The translations under genes were made by a program, and so were the position numbers. Positions 1 to 8,077 of a DNA stretch of 64,000 bases are shown piece after piece. The stretch comes from Emcibacter sp. (GTDB taxonomy: Bacteria > Pseudomonadota > Alphaproteobacteria > Sphingomonadales > Emcibacteraceae), in assembly GCA_021774785.1 (NCBI GenBank), contig JAJFIQ010000026.1, forward strand, positions 641,379-705,378, in the 5' to 3' direction. Each line of letters starts with the position of its first letter. Position 1 is the first letter of the stretch. Under the pieces are notes generated by a model that searched no databases, was not told where the DNA came from, and saw only the letters and a program-made list of their open reading frames with translations.

Positions 1-28
1 GGTAGGCTCAAATGGGCCTGCCTTTTTT
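1..28 (+). terminator. Rho-independent terminator of a gene left of the window
   Basis: Bases 1-7 pair with 16-22 (seven pairs, one G-U) around an 8-base loop, and are followed directly by six T at 23-28. The polarity fits a rightward transcript that ends at the window edge. The T tract touches the stop codon of the leftward GFA gene, so the two transcription units converge here. Confidence 0.7.
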
Positions 29-458
29 AATGAAAGACGATTTTGCCGATCCATCGTTTTTTTCGGCGGGCAAGGCGGTCTTCAGTCTTTTCCGCGTCAT
101 AGCTGAATTTCTGGTCACCGTCCTGTAATTGACCATTGTTATTCAGGCAATTCACATTAAGTACCGCATAAGTATTACCGTCAATTTCCGAGGTGATTAA
201 AGGCATTGTGCCACAGGTTTTGCAGAAGATAAAGTCCGCTGTTTTGTGACCAAAGCGATAACAATTGATATTGTCTTTCTCGGATATGGTTACATTCAAT
301 ATACCCTTTGGGTCACTGGTATAGCGCGCGCCCTGTTTTCGACAGAAACGACAGGTGCAGCATCGGTGGATTATTTTAGGTACGGCAATATCCGTATCAA
401 ATATGAAATGGATATTGCCGCAATGACAGCCGCCTTTATGGTGATGTTTCTTGGTCAA
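27..458 (-). CDS. GFA/CENP-V family zinc-binding protein
   Basis: A 143-residue protein of the glutathione-dependent formaldehyde-activating (GFA, CENP-V-like) fold. The cysteine pattern is visible: CHCG at residues 11-14, a CCxCxxC cluster at 33-39 and a later FCKTCGT motif, which together would hold structural and catalytic zinc. The family includes enzymes that add glutathione to formaldehyde, but most members have no known substrate, so I do not assign a reaction. The start is a TTG at 456-458 with AGGAAG a few bases upstream, lying inside the end of the M28 peptidase gene, whose stop codon is one base away. The two genes are therefore probably translated as a coupled pair. The HHH run near the N-terminus is unusual but genuine in this frame. 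Confidence 0.8.
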   Translation of the reverse strand: MTKKHHHKGGCHCGNIHFIFDTDIAVPKIIHRCCTCRFCRKQGARYTSDPKGILNVTISEKDNINCYRFGHKTADFIFCKTCGTMPLITSEIDGNTYAVLNVNCLNNNGQLQDGDQKFSYDAEKTEDRLARRKKRWIGKIVFH

Positions 459-459
459 T

Positions 460-1860
460 TCACTTCCTGAAATCTATTCCCGATTGGGCGGCGAAATAGC
501 TGAAGATGGTATAAACGGCAGTATTCTGCTTCAGGGCTTCAGCATCCACTTTGTCCAGCGTGTCGTTTTCCGTATGGTGATAGTCAAAATATGTCATGCC
601 ATCTGGGCTGAAATTCACCGCCGGCATACCGCGCTTGCCCAGCGCGCTCATATCCGATTGTCCCTTGGCATCATTCTTGGGGCTTAAAGACACCCCGAGT
701 GGCGCCAGTAATTCCGCCAATTCCCGAATAGCGTTCAGGGCAGATGGCCCAACGCCGGGCTTCATTTCATAAATCCGACCAGTGCCGAAATCCCATTCTG
801 CTCCGATCACATGATTTCCCATGTCATGGCCGTGGGTTTTGACATATTGTTTGGCCCCCACAAGCCCCACTTCTTCCGCAGCGAACAGGATAACCCGGAT
901 TGTACGTTTCGGACGTTGCGGCAGATTTGCAATATAATGGGTGGCGGCCAGTGTGATAGAGACACCGATGCCGTCATCTACGGCCCCGGTACCTACGTCC
1001 CAGCTATCCAGATGGGCGCCCATCACCACATATTCATCGGGACTCTCGCTACCGGTAATTTCGCCGATAACATTGGCTGTGGTGACCGGAACATCATCTT
1101 TTCGCTCTGCTGTCAGCTTCAGGAAAACCTTAACCGGATTGCCGCGCGCGATCTGCCGCGAGAGCAAATCCGCATCGGGGTTGGACAGGGCGGCACCAGG
1201 AATTTTTGCCGTGCCTTCTATATATTGAAGGCCACCCGTATGGCCAATGCGATCATCATCGGTCCCAACGGACCGCATAATCAGGGCAATGGCTCCCTTG
1301 GCGGCGGCATAGCTGGGACCGGCGGCCCGGGTTTTCACCGCTGGCCCATATCCGGAACCGTCAATTTTCCGTTCCATGCGATATGATACATAAGCAATTT
1401 TTCCGTTTAGGCTATCCGGTTCTGCGGAAGAAAGTTCGGCAAAATTCTTAAATTCCACTACTTCGGCTGTGATGCCGTCCACGGGCGTAGCCACGCTGCC
1501 GCCAAGGGCGATGGCAACCATTCTTTGGGGGTAGGGGGCGATGATGCGGGCCTCTGCTGTGCCCCTGATCCATTGATGATGAATGACCTCTTCAGTCCAT
1601 ACCCTGTCAAAGCCCAGCTGTTTCATCTTGGCAACCGCCCATTTGACGGCTAGCTTGTCACCGGGGGTGCCCACCCTTCTTGGCCCAACCTCGGTGGTTA
1701 GCGATTCGTCAATGTCGTAGGCCAGATTAGATGAAAGTGCGGTATTTTTCAGAGCCAGAATTCGTTCCTTGTCCTGATCCGATAAGGAGTCGGCATTAGC
1801 GCAAAAAATCATCAAGACTGAAATTATACTGGAAATAGTTATTTTTTTAAGATTGATCAT
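460..1860 (-). CDS. Secreted M28 family zinc metallopeptidase
   Basis: A 466-residue peptidase resembling carboxypeptidase Q-type M28 enzymes. Residues 1-23 form a signal peptide (basic start, hydrophobic core, ANA-D-like cleavage site), so it should act in the periplasm or outside the cell. A protease-associated (PA-like) insert spans about 110-250, followed by the peptidase domain. The di-zinc motif reads H283-L-D-x-W then GTGAxDDG with D295, the catalytic EE pair is at 329-330, and a late HHTENDT motif supplies the last histidine ligand. It probably releases single amino acids or dipeptides from peptides. It is the first gene of a leftward pair with the GFA protein, and is divergent from the CitE-like gene across a spacer that holds a long inverted repeat. 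Confidence 0.88.
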   Translation of the reverse strand: MINLKKITISSIISVLMIFCANADSLSDQDKERILALKNTALSSNLAYDIDESLTTEVGPRRVGTPGDKLAVKWAVAKMKQLGFDRVWTEEVIHHQWIRGTAEARIIAPYPQRMVAIALGGSVATPVDGITAEVVEFKNFAELSSAEPDSLNGKIAYVSYRMERKIDGSGYGPAVKTRAAGPSYAAAKGAIALIMRSVGTDDDRIGHTGGLQYIEGTAKIPGAALSNPDADLLSRQIARGNPVKVFLKLTAERKDDVPVTTANVIGEITGSESPDEYVVMGAHLDSWDVGTGAVDDGIGVSITLAATHYIANLPQRPKRTIRVILFAAEEVGLVGAKQYVKTHGHDMGNHVIGAEWDFGTGRIYEMKPGVGPSALNAIRELAELLAPLGVSLSPKNDAKGQSDMSALGKRGMPAVNFSPDGMTYFDYHHTENDTLDKVDAEALKQNTAVYTIFSYFAAQSGIDFRK

Positions 1861-1885
1861 AAAATATTATCCCTTGTTATGGCTT

Positions 1886-1949
1886 TAGGCAACGTACTAA
1901 TAAATTATGTGCGCGCAGAATTGTGCATAATTTATTAGTACGTTGCCTA
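1886..1949. repeat. Long perfect inverted repeat in a divergent promoter region
   Basis: Bases 1886-1909 are the exact reverse complement of 1926-1949 (24 of 24), separated by 16 bases. The arms are AT-rich, begin TAGGCAACGTACTAA, and could extrude as a cruciform or fold in RNA. It lies between the start of the M28 peptidase gene and the start of the CitE-like gene, so it is not a terminator of either. It could be an operator, a small palindromic mobile element, or a transcript-stabilising hairpin. I see no second full copy in this window. Confidence 0.85.
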
Positions 1950-2106
1950 GTTTTATCGGGTGAGAAAACTAAATCAACCTGTATTTCATATCTAAACATT
2001 ATTGCAATGCAGCATCTTGTCATGCGCGACTATAAAATATATAAGCATGTTATAAAAATGATGAGTATTGTGAAATAATATATCAATATTGGTAAGGATA
2101 CACCCC

Positions 2107-2982
2107 ATGAGTAATCAGATCAGACCCCGCAGAAGCGTTTTATATATGCCCGGCTCTAACCCGCGCGCACTGGAAAAAGCAAAAGAGCTGGCGGCGGATT
2201 GCCTGATACTGGATCTTGAAGATGCGGTGGCGGTCGCGGCAAAGCAGGATGCACGAACACTTGTGGCTGATGCGGTCAAGGCGGGTGGCTACGGTTCGCG
2301 GGAACTGATCATACGTATCAATAGTATGGATAGCGAGTGGGCCGCAGATGATTTGAAAGCGGCCTGTGCGGCGGGGCCAGATGCGATCCTGCTGCCCAAG
2401 GTGGAAAATGCTGACATGGTGTTGCAGACCGAAAAAATGATGATAGAGTTTGGTGCCCCTGAAAAAACTAAAATCTGGTGTATGATGGAAACACCGCGTG
2501 CCATGCTAAATGCGGCAGAAATTGCAGGCAGCTCGGATAATCTCACGTGTTTTGTTATGGGGACCAGTGATCTGGTCAAAGATCTTCATGCCCATCATAC
2601 GATCATGCGACTGCCGGTGCTGACCGCTTTGGGGTTATGTATGCTGGCGGCGCGGGCGGAAAATATTGAAATACTGGACGGGGTTTATCTGGACCTTGGT
2701 GATGAAGAGGGTTTCCGGGCAAGTTGTCTGCAAGGACTGGAATTTGGCTTTGATGGTAAAACCCTGATCCATCCAAAACAACTGGCCGGAGCTAATGAAA
2801 CCTTTGCCCCGTCATCATCAGAGCTTGAATTTGCCCGGCGGATCATTGAGGCCTTCGGTGAGGCCGAAACCCAGGGCAAGGGTGTGGTGCTGTTGGACGG
2901 CAAGCTGATAGAAAATCTGCATGTGGAAAATGCCCGGCGGCTTGTGGCATTATCCGAAGCTATTGGAGGGATGAATGACTAA
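2107..2982 (+). CDS. HpcH/HpaI aldolase (CitE-like) family CoA-ester lyase or thioesterase
   Basis: A 291-residue TIM-barrel protein of the citrate lyase beta/malyl-CoA lyase family. It shows the family opening RRSVLYMPGSNPRALEKA, the metal and phosphate region LILDLEDAVA, a conserved METPRAM segment and the C-terminal GFDGKTLIHPKQL motif. Relatives cleave L-malyl-CoA or beta-methylmalyl-CoA, or hydrolyse (S)-malyl-CoA; sequence alone does not separate these. I place the start at ATG 2107 because AAGGA at 2094-2098 is well spaced; an in-frame TTG at 2089 lacks this. The gene overlaps the MaoC hydratase gene by 8 bases, which is the pairing expected for beta-methylmalyl-CoA/mesaconyl-CoA chemistry. 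Confidence 0.85.
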   Translation: MSNQIRPRRSVLYMPGSNPRALEKAKELAADCLILDLEDAVAVAAKQDARTLVADAVKAGGYGSRELIIRINSMDSEWAADDLKAACAAGPDAILLPKVENADMVLQTEKMMIEFGAPEKTKIWCMMETPRAMLNAAEIAGSSDNLTCFVMGTSDLVKDLHAHHTIMRLPVLTALGLCMLAARAENIEILDGVYLDLGDEEGFRASCLQGLEFGFDGKTLIHPKQLAGANETFAPSSSELEFARRIIEAFGEAETQGKGVVLLDGKLIENLHVENARRLVALSEAIGGMND

Positions 2983-4030
2983 AACTTTCACCGGCAATTA
3001 TTTTGAAGATTTCACACTGGGACAGATCATCCGTCATGCCACACCACGGACGATCACATCCGGTGATGTCAGTTTATATTCGGCCCTTTACGGCATGCGC
3101 TTTGCTCTGCAATCCTCCGATGAGTTTGCCAGAAGTTCCGGCCTTGCGCGATCGCCTGTAGATGACCTGCTTACCTTTCATATTGTTTTTGGCAAGACGG
3201 TTCCCGACATTTCCATCAATGCGGTGGCTAATCTGGGTTATGCCGATTGCCGATTTCTCGGGCCGGTTTATCCGGGGGATACTTTAAGCGCCACCAGCGA
3301 AGTGATCGGACTGAAAGAAAATTCAAACGGCAAGACAGGCAATGTTTATGTGCGTACCTATGGTACCAACCAAAAGGGCGAAGAAGTGCTGGAATATGTC
3401 CGCTGGGTCATGGTCAACAAACGAGATGCCGCAAGCCCGGCACCGGAAACGGTTATACCGGAACTGCCCAGTGCGGTGACAGCAGACAAGTTAATTGTAC
3501 CGGAAAAGCTGCTTTTCCAAAAATATGATACCGCCCTGTCAGGCTCTGAATATTTTTGGGAAGATTATAAAGTGGGTGAGAGAATTAGCCATGTGGACGG
3601 TATGACCATAGAGGCCGCTGACCATATGCTCGCCACAAGGCTTTATCAGAATACGGCCAAGGTTCATTTTAATTTTCATGCCATGAAGGATGGGCGGCTT
3701 GGAGAACGGATTGTTTATGGCGGCCATGTTATCTCCTTGGCACGGGGTTTGAGCTTCAATGGTCTTGGCAACGGGCAGAATATACTGGCTATCAATAGTG
3801 GTCGGCATGTGAACCCCTGTATCGCAGGCGATACGGTTTATGCCTGGTCGGAAGTATTGGATAAGGCAACGTTTAAAAGTAGATCGGATGTGGCGGCATT
3901 AAGATGCAGGCTGGTGGCGCTGAAGGATAAGACGCCGGACGGTTTTACCTATATGATAGATGACGGAAAATATAATTCTTCTGTATTGTTGGATCTGGAT
4001 GTTTGGCTGTTGGTTCCTAAGAAAGCGTAA
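2975..4030 (+). CDS. Double-hotdog MaoC-like dehydratase, probable mesaconyl-CoA hydratase
   Basis: A 351-residue protein with two hotdog domains, at about 1-155 and 175-350. The length and two-domain build fit the mesaconyl-CoA (2-methylfumaryl-CoA) hydratase group, which interconverts mesaconyl-CoA and beta-methylmalyl-CoA, rather than single-domain MaoC enoyl-CoA hydratases. The N-terminal FxDFTLGQIIRH segment and the NVYVRTYGTNQKGEEVLEY strand match that group. Its ATG overlaps the end of the CitE-like gene, with GGAGGG just upstream, so the two are co-translated. Together they could handle C5-dicarboxyl-CoA intermediates of the ethylmalonyl-CoA or methylaspartate type, feeding the neighbouring succinate dehydrogenase. 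The substrate is inferred. Confidence 0.78.
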   Translation: MTKTFTGNYFEDFTLGQIIRHATPRTITSGDVSLYSALYGMRFALQSSDEFARSSGLARSPVDDLLTFHIVFGKTVPDISINAVANLGYADCRFLGPVYPGDTLSATSEVIGLKENSNGKTGNVYVRTYGTNQKGEEVLEYVRWVMVNKRDAASPAPETVIPELPSAVTADKLIVPEKLLFQKYDTALSGSEYFWEDYKVGERISHVDGMTIEAADHMLATRLYQNTAKVHFNFHAMKDGRLGERIVYGGHVISLARGLSFNGLGNGQNILAINSGRHVNPCIAGDTVYAWSEVLDKATFKSRSDVAALRCRLVALKDKTPDGFTYMIDDGKYNSSVLLDLDVWLLVPKKA

Positions 4031-4149
4031 TATTTTATACTTATAGCAATGTAGTACTTGCCCTACGGGGATAATCGTTTTAAGAACAAAGAAGAGTTGG
4101 GTGTGCGCGTAGATATGAACCCGCGCAATTTATGAAGAGGGAATAGTAT
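4031..4149 (+). promoter_or_regulatory. Leader/promoter region of sdhCDAB
   Basis: A 119-base spacer between the MaoC gene and sdhC. It contains an inverted repeat TGCGCG (4104-4109) / CGCGCA (4122-4127) with a 12-base spacer, just before the GAAGAGGGA ribosome-binding region. I cannot pick out a confident -10/-35 pair. Confidence 0.35.
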
Positions 4150-4536
4150 ATGGCAACCACAAAGCGGCCAACCTCGCCGCATCTCCAGATATATAAATGG
4201 GGTCCGCATATGGCTCTGTCTATTCTGCATCGGGTTTCGGGCGTTGCCCTTGGCGGTGGCACATTATTATTGGCATGGTGGCTGATGGCCCTTGCCTCTG
4301 GCCCTGACGCTTACGAGCAATTTCAATATTGCATGAGCACAATCTTGGGCAAAGCGGCCCTGATGGGCTTCACCCTGTCACTGATGCTTCATTTATGTAA
4401 CGGCATTCGTCATTTATTCTGGGATATGGGTATGGGTTTTGACGTAGAAACCACAGCCCGTACCAACATGCTGGTCTTTCTTGGCACGGTGGTCCTTACG
4501 GTCCTGTCCTGGGTCATCGGTTATGGTTTGATATAG
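4150..4536 (+). CDS. sdhC: Succinate dehydrogenase cytochrome b556 subunit
   Basis: A 128-residue membrane anchor of complex II. The N-terminal RPTSPHLQIYKWG and SILHRVSG motifs are the quinone-site signatures of SdhC, and HLCNGIRHLFWD in the third quarter carries the axial haem histidine. Three hydrophobic membrane segments are visible, at about 28-50, 64-86 and 106-127. With SdhD it binds haem b and ubiquinone and anchors the SdhAB catalytic pair to the inner membrane. It is first in the sdhCDAB order, 11 bases ahead of sdhD. Confidence 0.96.
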   Translation: MATTKRPTSPHLQIYKWGPHMALSILHRVSGVALGGGTLLLAWWLMALASGPDAYEQFQYCMSTILGKAALMGFTLSLMLHLCNGIRHLFWDMGMGFDVETTARTNMLVFLGTVVLTVLSWVIGYGLI

Positions 4537-4547
4537 GGAGAGCGCTC

Positions 4548-4922
4548 ATGAGTATGAATACCCCGATTAGTAAAGTACGTGGACTGGGCAGCGCGAAGAG
4601 CGGCACCGACCACTGGTGGATACAGAAGATCGCCGCCGTGTCCCTTATTCCCCTGACCATTTGGTTTGTGGCCTCAATAGTGCAAATGACAAATGCTGAT
4701 TATTTCACGGTCAGAGCCTGGCTGGCCTCACCTATCTCGGCAACCCTGATGCTGTTGTATATTGTTATTGGACTGTATCATCTGCGCCTTGGATTGCAGG
4801 CGGTGGTAGAGGATTATGTCGTGGGGGGCGGCATGAAAGTTTTTCTTCAATTTTCCATTCTTTTTGGATGCACCGTCATTGCGGTGGGTTCTATTTTCTC
4901 CGTTTTAAAAATTGCATTGTAG
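4548..4922 (+). CDS. sdhD: Succinate dehydrogenase hydrophobic membrane anchor subunit
   Basis: A 124-residue protein with the alphaproteobacterial SdhD opening GLGSAKSGTDHWWIQKI and three membrane segments, at about 30-47, 60-82 and 96-122. The YHLRLGLQAVVEDYV segment holds the haem-side histidine and the conserved ED pair. It pairs with SdhC to form the cytochrome b part of complex II. It sits between sdhC and sdhA with gaps of about 10 bases, so the four genes are one operon. Confidence 0.95.
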   Translation: MSMNTPISKVRGLGSAKSGTDHWWIQKIAAVSLIPLTIWFVASIVQMTNADYFTVRAWLASPISATLMLLYIVIGLYHLRLGLQAVVEDYVVGGGMKVFLQFSILFGCTVIAVGSIFSVLKIAL

Positions 4923-4931
4923 GGCCCGAAA

Positions 4932-6719
4932 ATGAGCAAGACATATGAATTAATTGATCACGTCTATGATGCCATTGTGATCGGTGCTGGCGGCGCGGGG
5001 CTTCGGGCGGCCATGGGCATTGCCGAGTCGGGCCTGAAAACGGCCTGTATCTCCAAGGTATTCCCCACTCGCTCCCATACTGTTGCGGCACAGGGCGGCA
5101 TCGCGGCGTCACTTGGCAATATGGGGCCCGATAAATGGCAATGGCATATGTATGACACGGTTAAGGGCTCCGACTGGCTCGGTGATCAGGACGCCATTGA
5201 ATATATGGTCCGCCAAGCCCCCGATGCGGTTTACGAGCTGGAACATTTCGGCGTGCCTTTCTCGCGCACGGAAGAAGGCAAAATTTATCAGCGGCCTTTT
5301 GGTGGTATGACAACGGAATTCGGTGAAGGTGATCCGGCACAGCGTACCTGTGCAGCGGCGGACCGGACCGGACATGCCATGCTCCATTCGCTCTATCAGC
5401 AGTCTTTGAAATATGACACCGACTTTTACGTGGAGTTTTTCGCCATCGACCTGATCATGGTGGACGGTGAATGTCGCGGCGTGATCTGTCTGGATATGAA
5501 TACGGGCAAGCTGCATCGCTTCCGCTCTCATATGACGGTTCTGGCGACCGGCGGATATAACCGCACTTATTTCTCGGCCACATCCGCCCATACCTGTACC
5601 GGTGATGGTGGCGGCATGGTTCAGCGGGCGGGTCTTCCCCTGCAGGATCTTGAATTTGTCCAATTCCACCCCACTGGTGTTTATGGTGCTGGCGTATTGA
5701 TTACTGAAGGTGCGCGCGGTGAAGGCGGCTATCTTGTAAATTCCGAAGGCGAGCGCTTCATGGAACGTTACGCCCCGTCCGCAAAAGATCTGGCATCCCG
5801 CGATGTTGTCAGCCGGGCCATGTCTCTGGAAATAAGAGAAGGGCGCGGTGTCGGTGAACATAAGGATCATATCTTCCTGCATCTGGATCATCTCTCACCT
5901 GAAATGCTGGCCGAACGTCTGCCGGGGATTTCAGAATCGGCGCGAATTTTCTCGGGCGTTGATGTGACCAAGGCCCCCATACCGGTTGTGCCAACAGCCC
6001 ATTATAATATGGGCGGAATTCCGTGTAATTATCACGGTGAAGTATTGAACCCGTCAGATGATGATCCGGACCGGATAGTGCCGGGCTTGATGGCGGTCGG
6101 CGAAGCGGCCTGTGTCTCGGTTCATGGTGCGAATCGTTTGGGGTCCAACAGCCTGATCGACTTGGTTGTCTTTGGCCGGGCAGCGGCACATCGGGCGGCA
6201 GAGGTCGTCAAACCCATGACCGCCCACGCACCATTGCCCGACGATCATGCGGATCTGGCCTTGGGCCGTCTGGAAAAATACCGCATGGCTGACGGCAGCA
6301 CCACAACCGCAGAAATTCGTGACAAGATGCAGCGCATGATGCAGAGCCACTGCGCGGTCTTCCGTCAGCAGGATACGCTGGATAAAGGTGTCGATGGCAT
6401 TGACGAGATTTATGCCATGCTGGCAGATGTTAAAACTTCCGACCGCTCGCTGATCTGGAACAGTGACCTGATCGAGACAATGGAACTTGAAAATCTTCTG
6501 ATGCATGCGGTGACCACCATGCATTCTGCTGCCAACCGCCATGAGAGCCGCGGTGCCCATGCGCGGGAAGATTATGCTGACCGTAACGATGGGGAATGGA
6601 TGAAACATACCATCGCGCGCCTTACTGATGGCAAGGTGGACATTACCTATCGTCCGGTTCATGACTATACCTTGACCGATGAAATTGATTATATCAAACC
6701 TAAAGCACGGGTGTATTAA
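4932..6719 (+). CDS. sdhA: Succinate dehydrogenase flavoprotein subunit
   Basis: A 595-residue catalytic subunit of complex II that oxidises succinate to fumarate using covalently bound FAD. The Rossmann GAGGAGLRA motif is at 18-26. His49 in [11 protein letters not shown] is the residue that carries FAD in the family. The active-site HPTGVYGAG and TEGARGEGG motifs and the C-terminal [16 protein letters not shown] segment are intact. The length is normal. Only 3 bases separate it from sdhB. Confidence 0.98.
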   Translation: MSKTYELIDHVYDAIVIGAGGAGLRAAMGIAESGLKTACISKVFPTRSHTVAAQGGIAASLGNMGPDKWQWHMYDTVKGSDWLGDQDAIEYMVRQAPDAVYELEHFGVPFSRTEEGKIYQRPFGGMTTEFGEGDPAQRTCAAADRTGHAMLHSLYQQSLKYDTDFYVEFFAIDLIMVDGECRGVICLDMNTGKLHRFRSHMTVLATGGYNRTYFSATSAHTCTGDGGGMVQRAGLPLQDLEFVQFHPTGVYGAGVLITEGARGEGGYLVNSEGERFMERYAPSAKDLASRDVVSRAMSLEIREGRGVGEHKDHIFLHLDHLSPEMLAERLPGISESARIFSGVDVTKAPIPVVPTAHYNMGGIPCNYHGEVLNPSDDDPDRIVPGLMAVGEAACVSVHGANRLGSNSLIDLVVFGRAAAHRAAEVVKPMTAHAPLPDDHADLALGRLEKYRMADGSTTTAEIRDKMQRMMQSHCAVFRQQDTLDKGVDGIDEIYAMLADVKTSDRSLIWNSDLIETMELENLLMHAVTTMHSAANRHESRGAHAREDYADRNDGEWMKHTIARLTDGKVDITYRPVHDYTLTDEIDYIKPKARVY

Positions 6720-6722
6720 GAT

Positions 6723-7505
6723 ATGGCTGAATTTAGACTTCCCAAAAATTCCACTGTGAAAAAGGGAAAATATTTCAAAGCGGATGACGGGGCCACCAAC
6801 GTCCGTAAATATAACATCTATCGCTGGAATGAAGAAGACGGCGAAAATCCGCGCATCGACACCTATGAAGTTGATATGGATAAATGCGGCCCTATGGTGC
6901 TGGACGGTCTGATCAAGATCAAGAATGAGATCGACCCCACACTGACCTTCCGCCGTTCCTGCCGCGAGGGGGTTTGCGGCTCCTGCGCCATGAATATTGC
7001 CGGCACCAATACACTGGCCTGCACGAAGGATAATGACGAGATCAAGGGCGATATCAATATCTATCCGCTTCCCCATATGGAAGTGGTCAAGGATCTGGTC
7101 ACGGACCTCACTCATTTTTATGCGCAATATTCATCAATCAAACCGTGGATGCAAACGGTCAGTCCCACACCAAGCGGTGCCGAACGGCTGCAAAGCCCTG
7201 AAGACCGCGCCAAGCTGGACGGTCTGTATGAATGTGTGCTTTGTGCCAGCTGCTCCACAAGCTGCCCCAGCTATTGGTGGAACAGTGAAAAATATCTCGG
7301 TCCCGCAGTATTATTGCAAGCCTATCGTTGGCTGATCGATAGCCGGGACGAGGCCACGGGCGAACGTCTGGACGATCTGGAAGACCCTTTTCGGCTCTAC
7401 CGCTGTCACACAATCATGAACTGCACCAACACCTGCCCCAAGGGTCTCAACCCCGCCAAAGCCATCGCCGAGATTAAAAAGATGATGGTGGAGCGTCAGG
7501 GGTAG
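6723..7505 (+). CDS. sdhB: Succinate dehydrogenase iron-sulfur subunit
   Basis: A 260-residue subunit that passes electrons from FAD to ubiquinone. The [2Fe-2S] ferredoxin domain has [12 protein letters not shown] and a later LACT cysteine. The C-terminal domain has [16 protein letters not shown] and [17 protein letters not shown], which ligate the [4Fe-4S] and [3Fe-4S] clusters. It is the last gene of the sdh operon; a 250-base AT-rich spacer follows with no convincing intrinsic terminator. Confidence 0.98.
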   Translation: MAEFRLPKNSTVKKGKYFKADDGATNVRKYNIYRWNEEDGENPRIDTYEVDMDKCGPMVLDGLIKIKNEIDPTLTFRRSCREGVCGSCAMNIAGTNTLACTKDNDEIKGDINIYPLPHMEVVKDLVTDLTHFYAQYSSIKPWMQTVSPTPSGAERLQSPEDRAKLDGLYECVLCASCSTSCPSYWWNSEKYLGPAVLLQAYRWLIDSRDEATGERLDDLEDPFRLYRCHTIMNCTNTCPKGLNPAKAIAEIKKMMVERQG

Positions 7506-7755
7506 GATAGAGCTAAGCCAGTTCTGTTTGATCGTGGAAGAAATACAGGGTATTTAGAAAATAAATTCGAATAAACTGATCTTATCAGACAATAATGTTT
7601 GTTTGACAGATTGTATGTCCGGGTAGATATATTTATCCGGTTAATAAACGGACTGGATGAAATATAGAAAATTCCGGACCAGCCGCCAATAAGACCATGA
7701 ATGGCATCAAGATCGGCTGAACTCCATCAACGCCATTTCTGAAATCAATAATATT
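7506..7755. other. Spacer between convergent sdhB and a small hypothetical gene
   Basis: No gene is apparent. The only structure I can point to is a short hairpin-capable repeat, ATCCGGT (7635-7641) against ACTGGAT (7652-7658), with one G-U pair and no T tract. Confidence 0.4.
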
Positions 7756-7974
7756 TTACTGATAATTGGGAATTTCGACTATGTCGACGATGACAAAGCC
7801 CTTATGTTCGGGGTGGCGGCGACGGATAATTTTTCGGGCCTGATCTTTATCTTTGGCCTCTATCATCAGAAACCGCTGGTCGGCCCAGCCGTCATCAAAC
7901 TGCGGATGCCTTTTGTTATCCCGAACATAGTCCCGGACTTCTTTGTTATAAATTGTTATTTCATATTCATTCAT
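7756..7974 (-). CDS. Small conserved-looking hypothetical protein
   Basis: A 72-residue soluble, charged protein with an ATG start. It begins EYEITIYNKEVRDYVRDNKRHP and continues with a DQARKIIRRRHPEHKGFVI stretch, giving a predicted beta-alpha-beta pattern with no cysteine motif, signal or membrane segment. From memory it resembles small uncharacterised proteins of alphaproteobacteria, but I cannot name a family or function. It is transcribed alone toward sdhB, with zapE diverging on the other side. Confidence 0.6.
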   Translation of the reverse strand: MNEYEITIYNKEVRDYVRDNKRHPQFDDGWADQRFLMIEAKDKDQARKIIRRRHPEHKGFVIVDIVEIPNYQ

Positions 7975-8077
7975 GACGTGGGCCGTTAATTAATTATTCT
8001 CTTCTTTATATAATATAGTAAAGTAAAACAATGGTGAATTTATCCATGCCTGATATATTATTTAGTGAAAGCATATT

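Noticed and set aside
811..1386. A 191-codon rightward frame inside the M28 peptidase gene
   Set aside because: The opposite strand encodes a full peptidase with all metal motifs; this frame shows only Cys- and Gly-rich shadow sequence.
5109..5891. A 260-codon leftward frame inside sdhA
   Set aside because: Antisense to the catalytic core of SdhA, with no start signal or domain.
6054..7127. A 357-codon leftward frame across sdhA and sdhB
   Set aside because: It lies wholly antisense to two certain genes, and its protein is rich in His, Ile and Phe without any recognisable domain. It is a shadow of codon usage.
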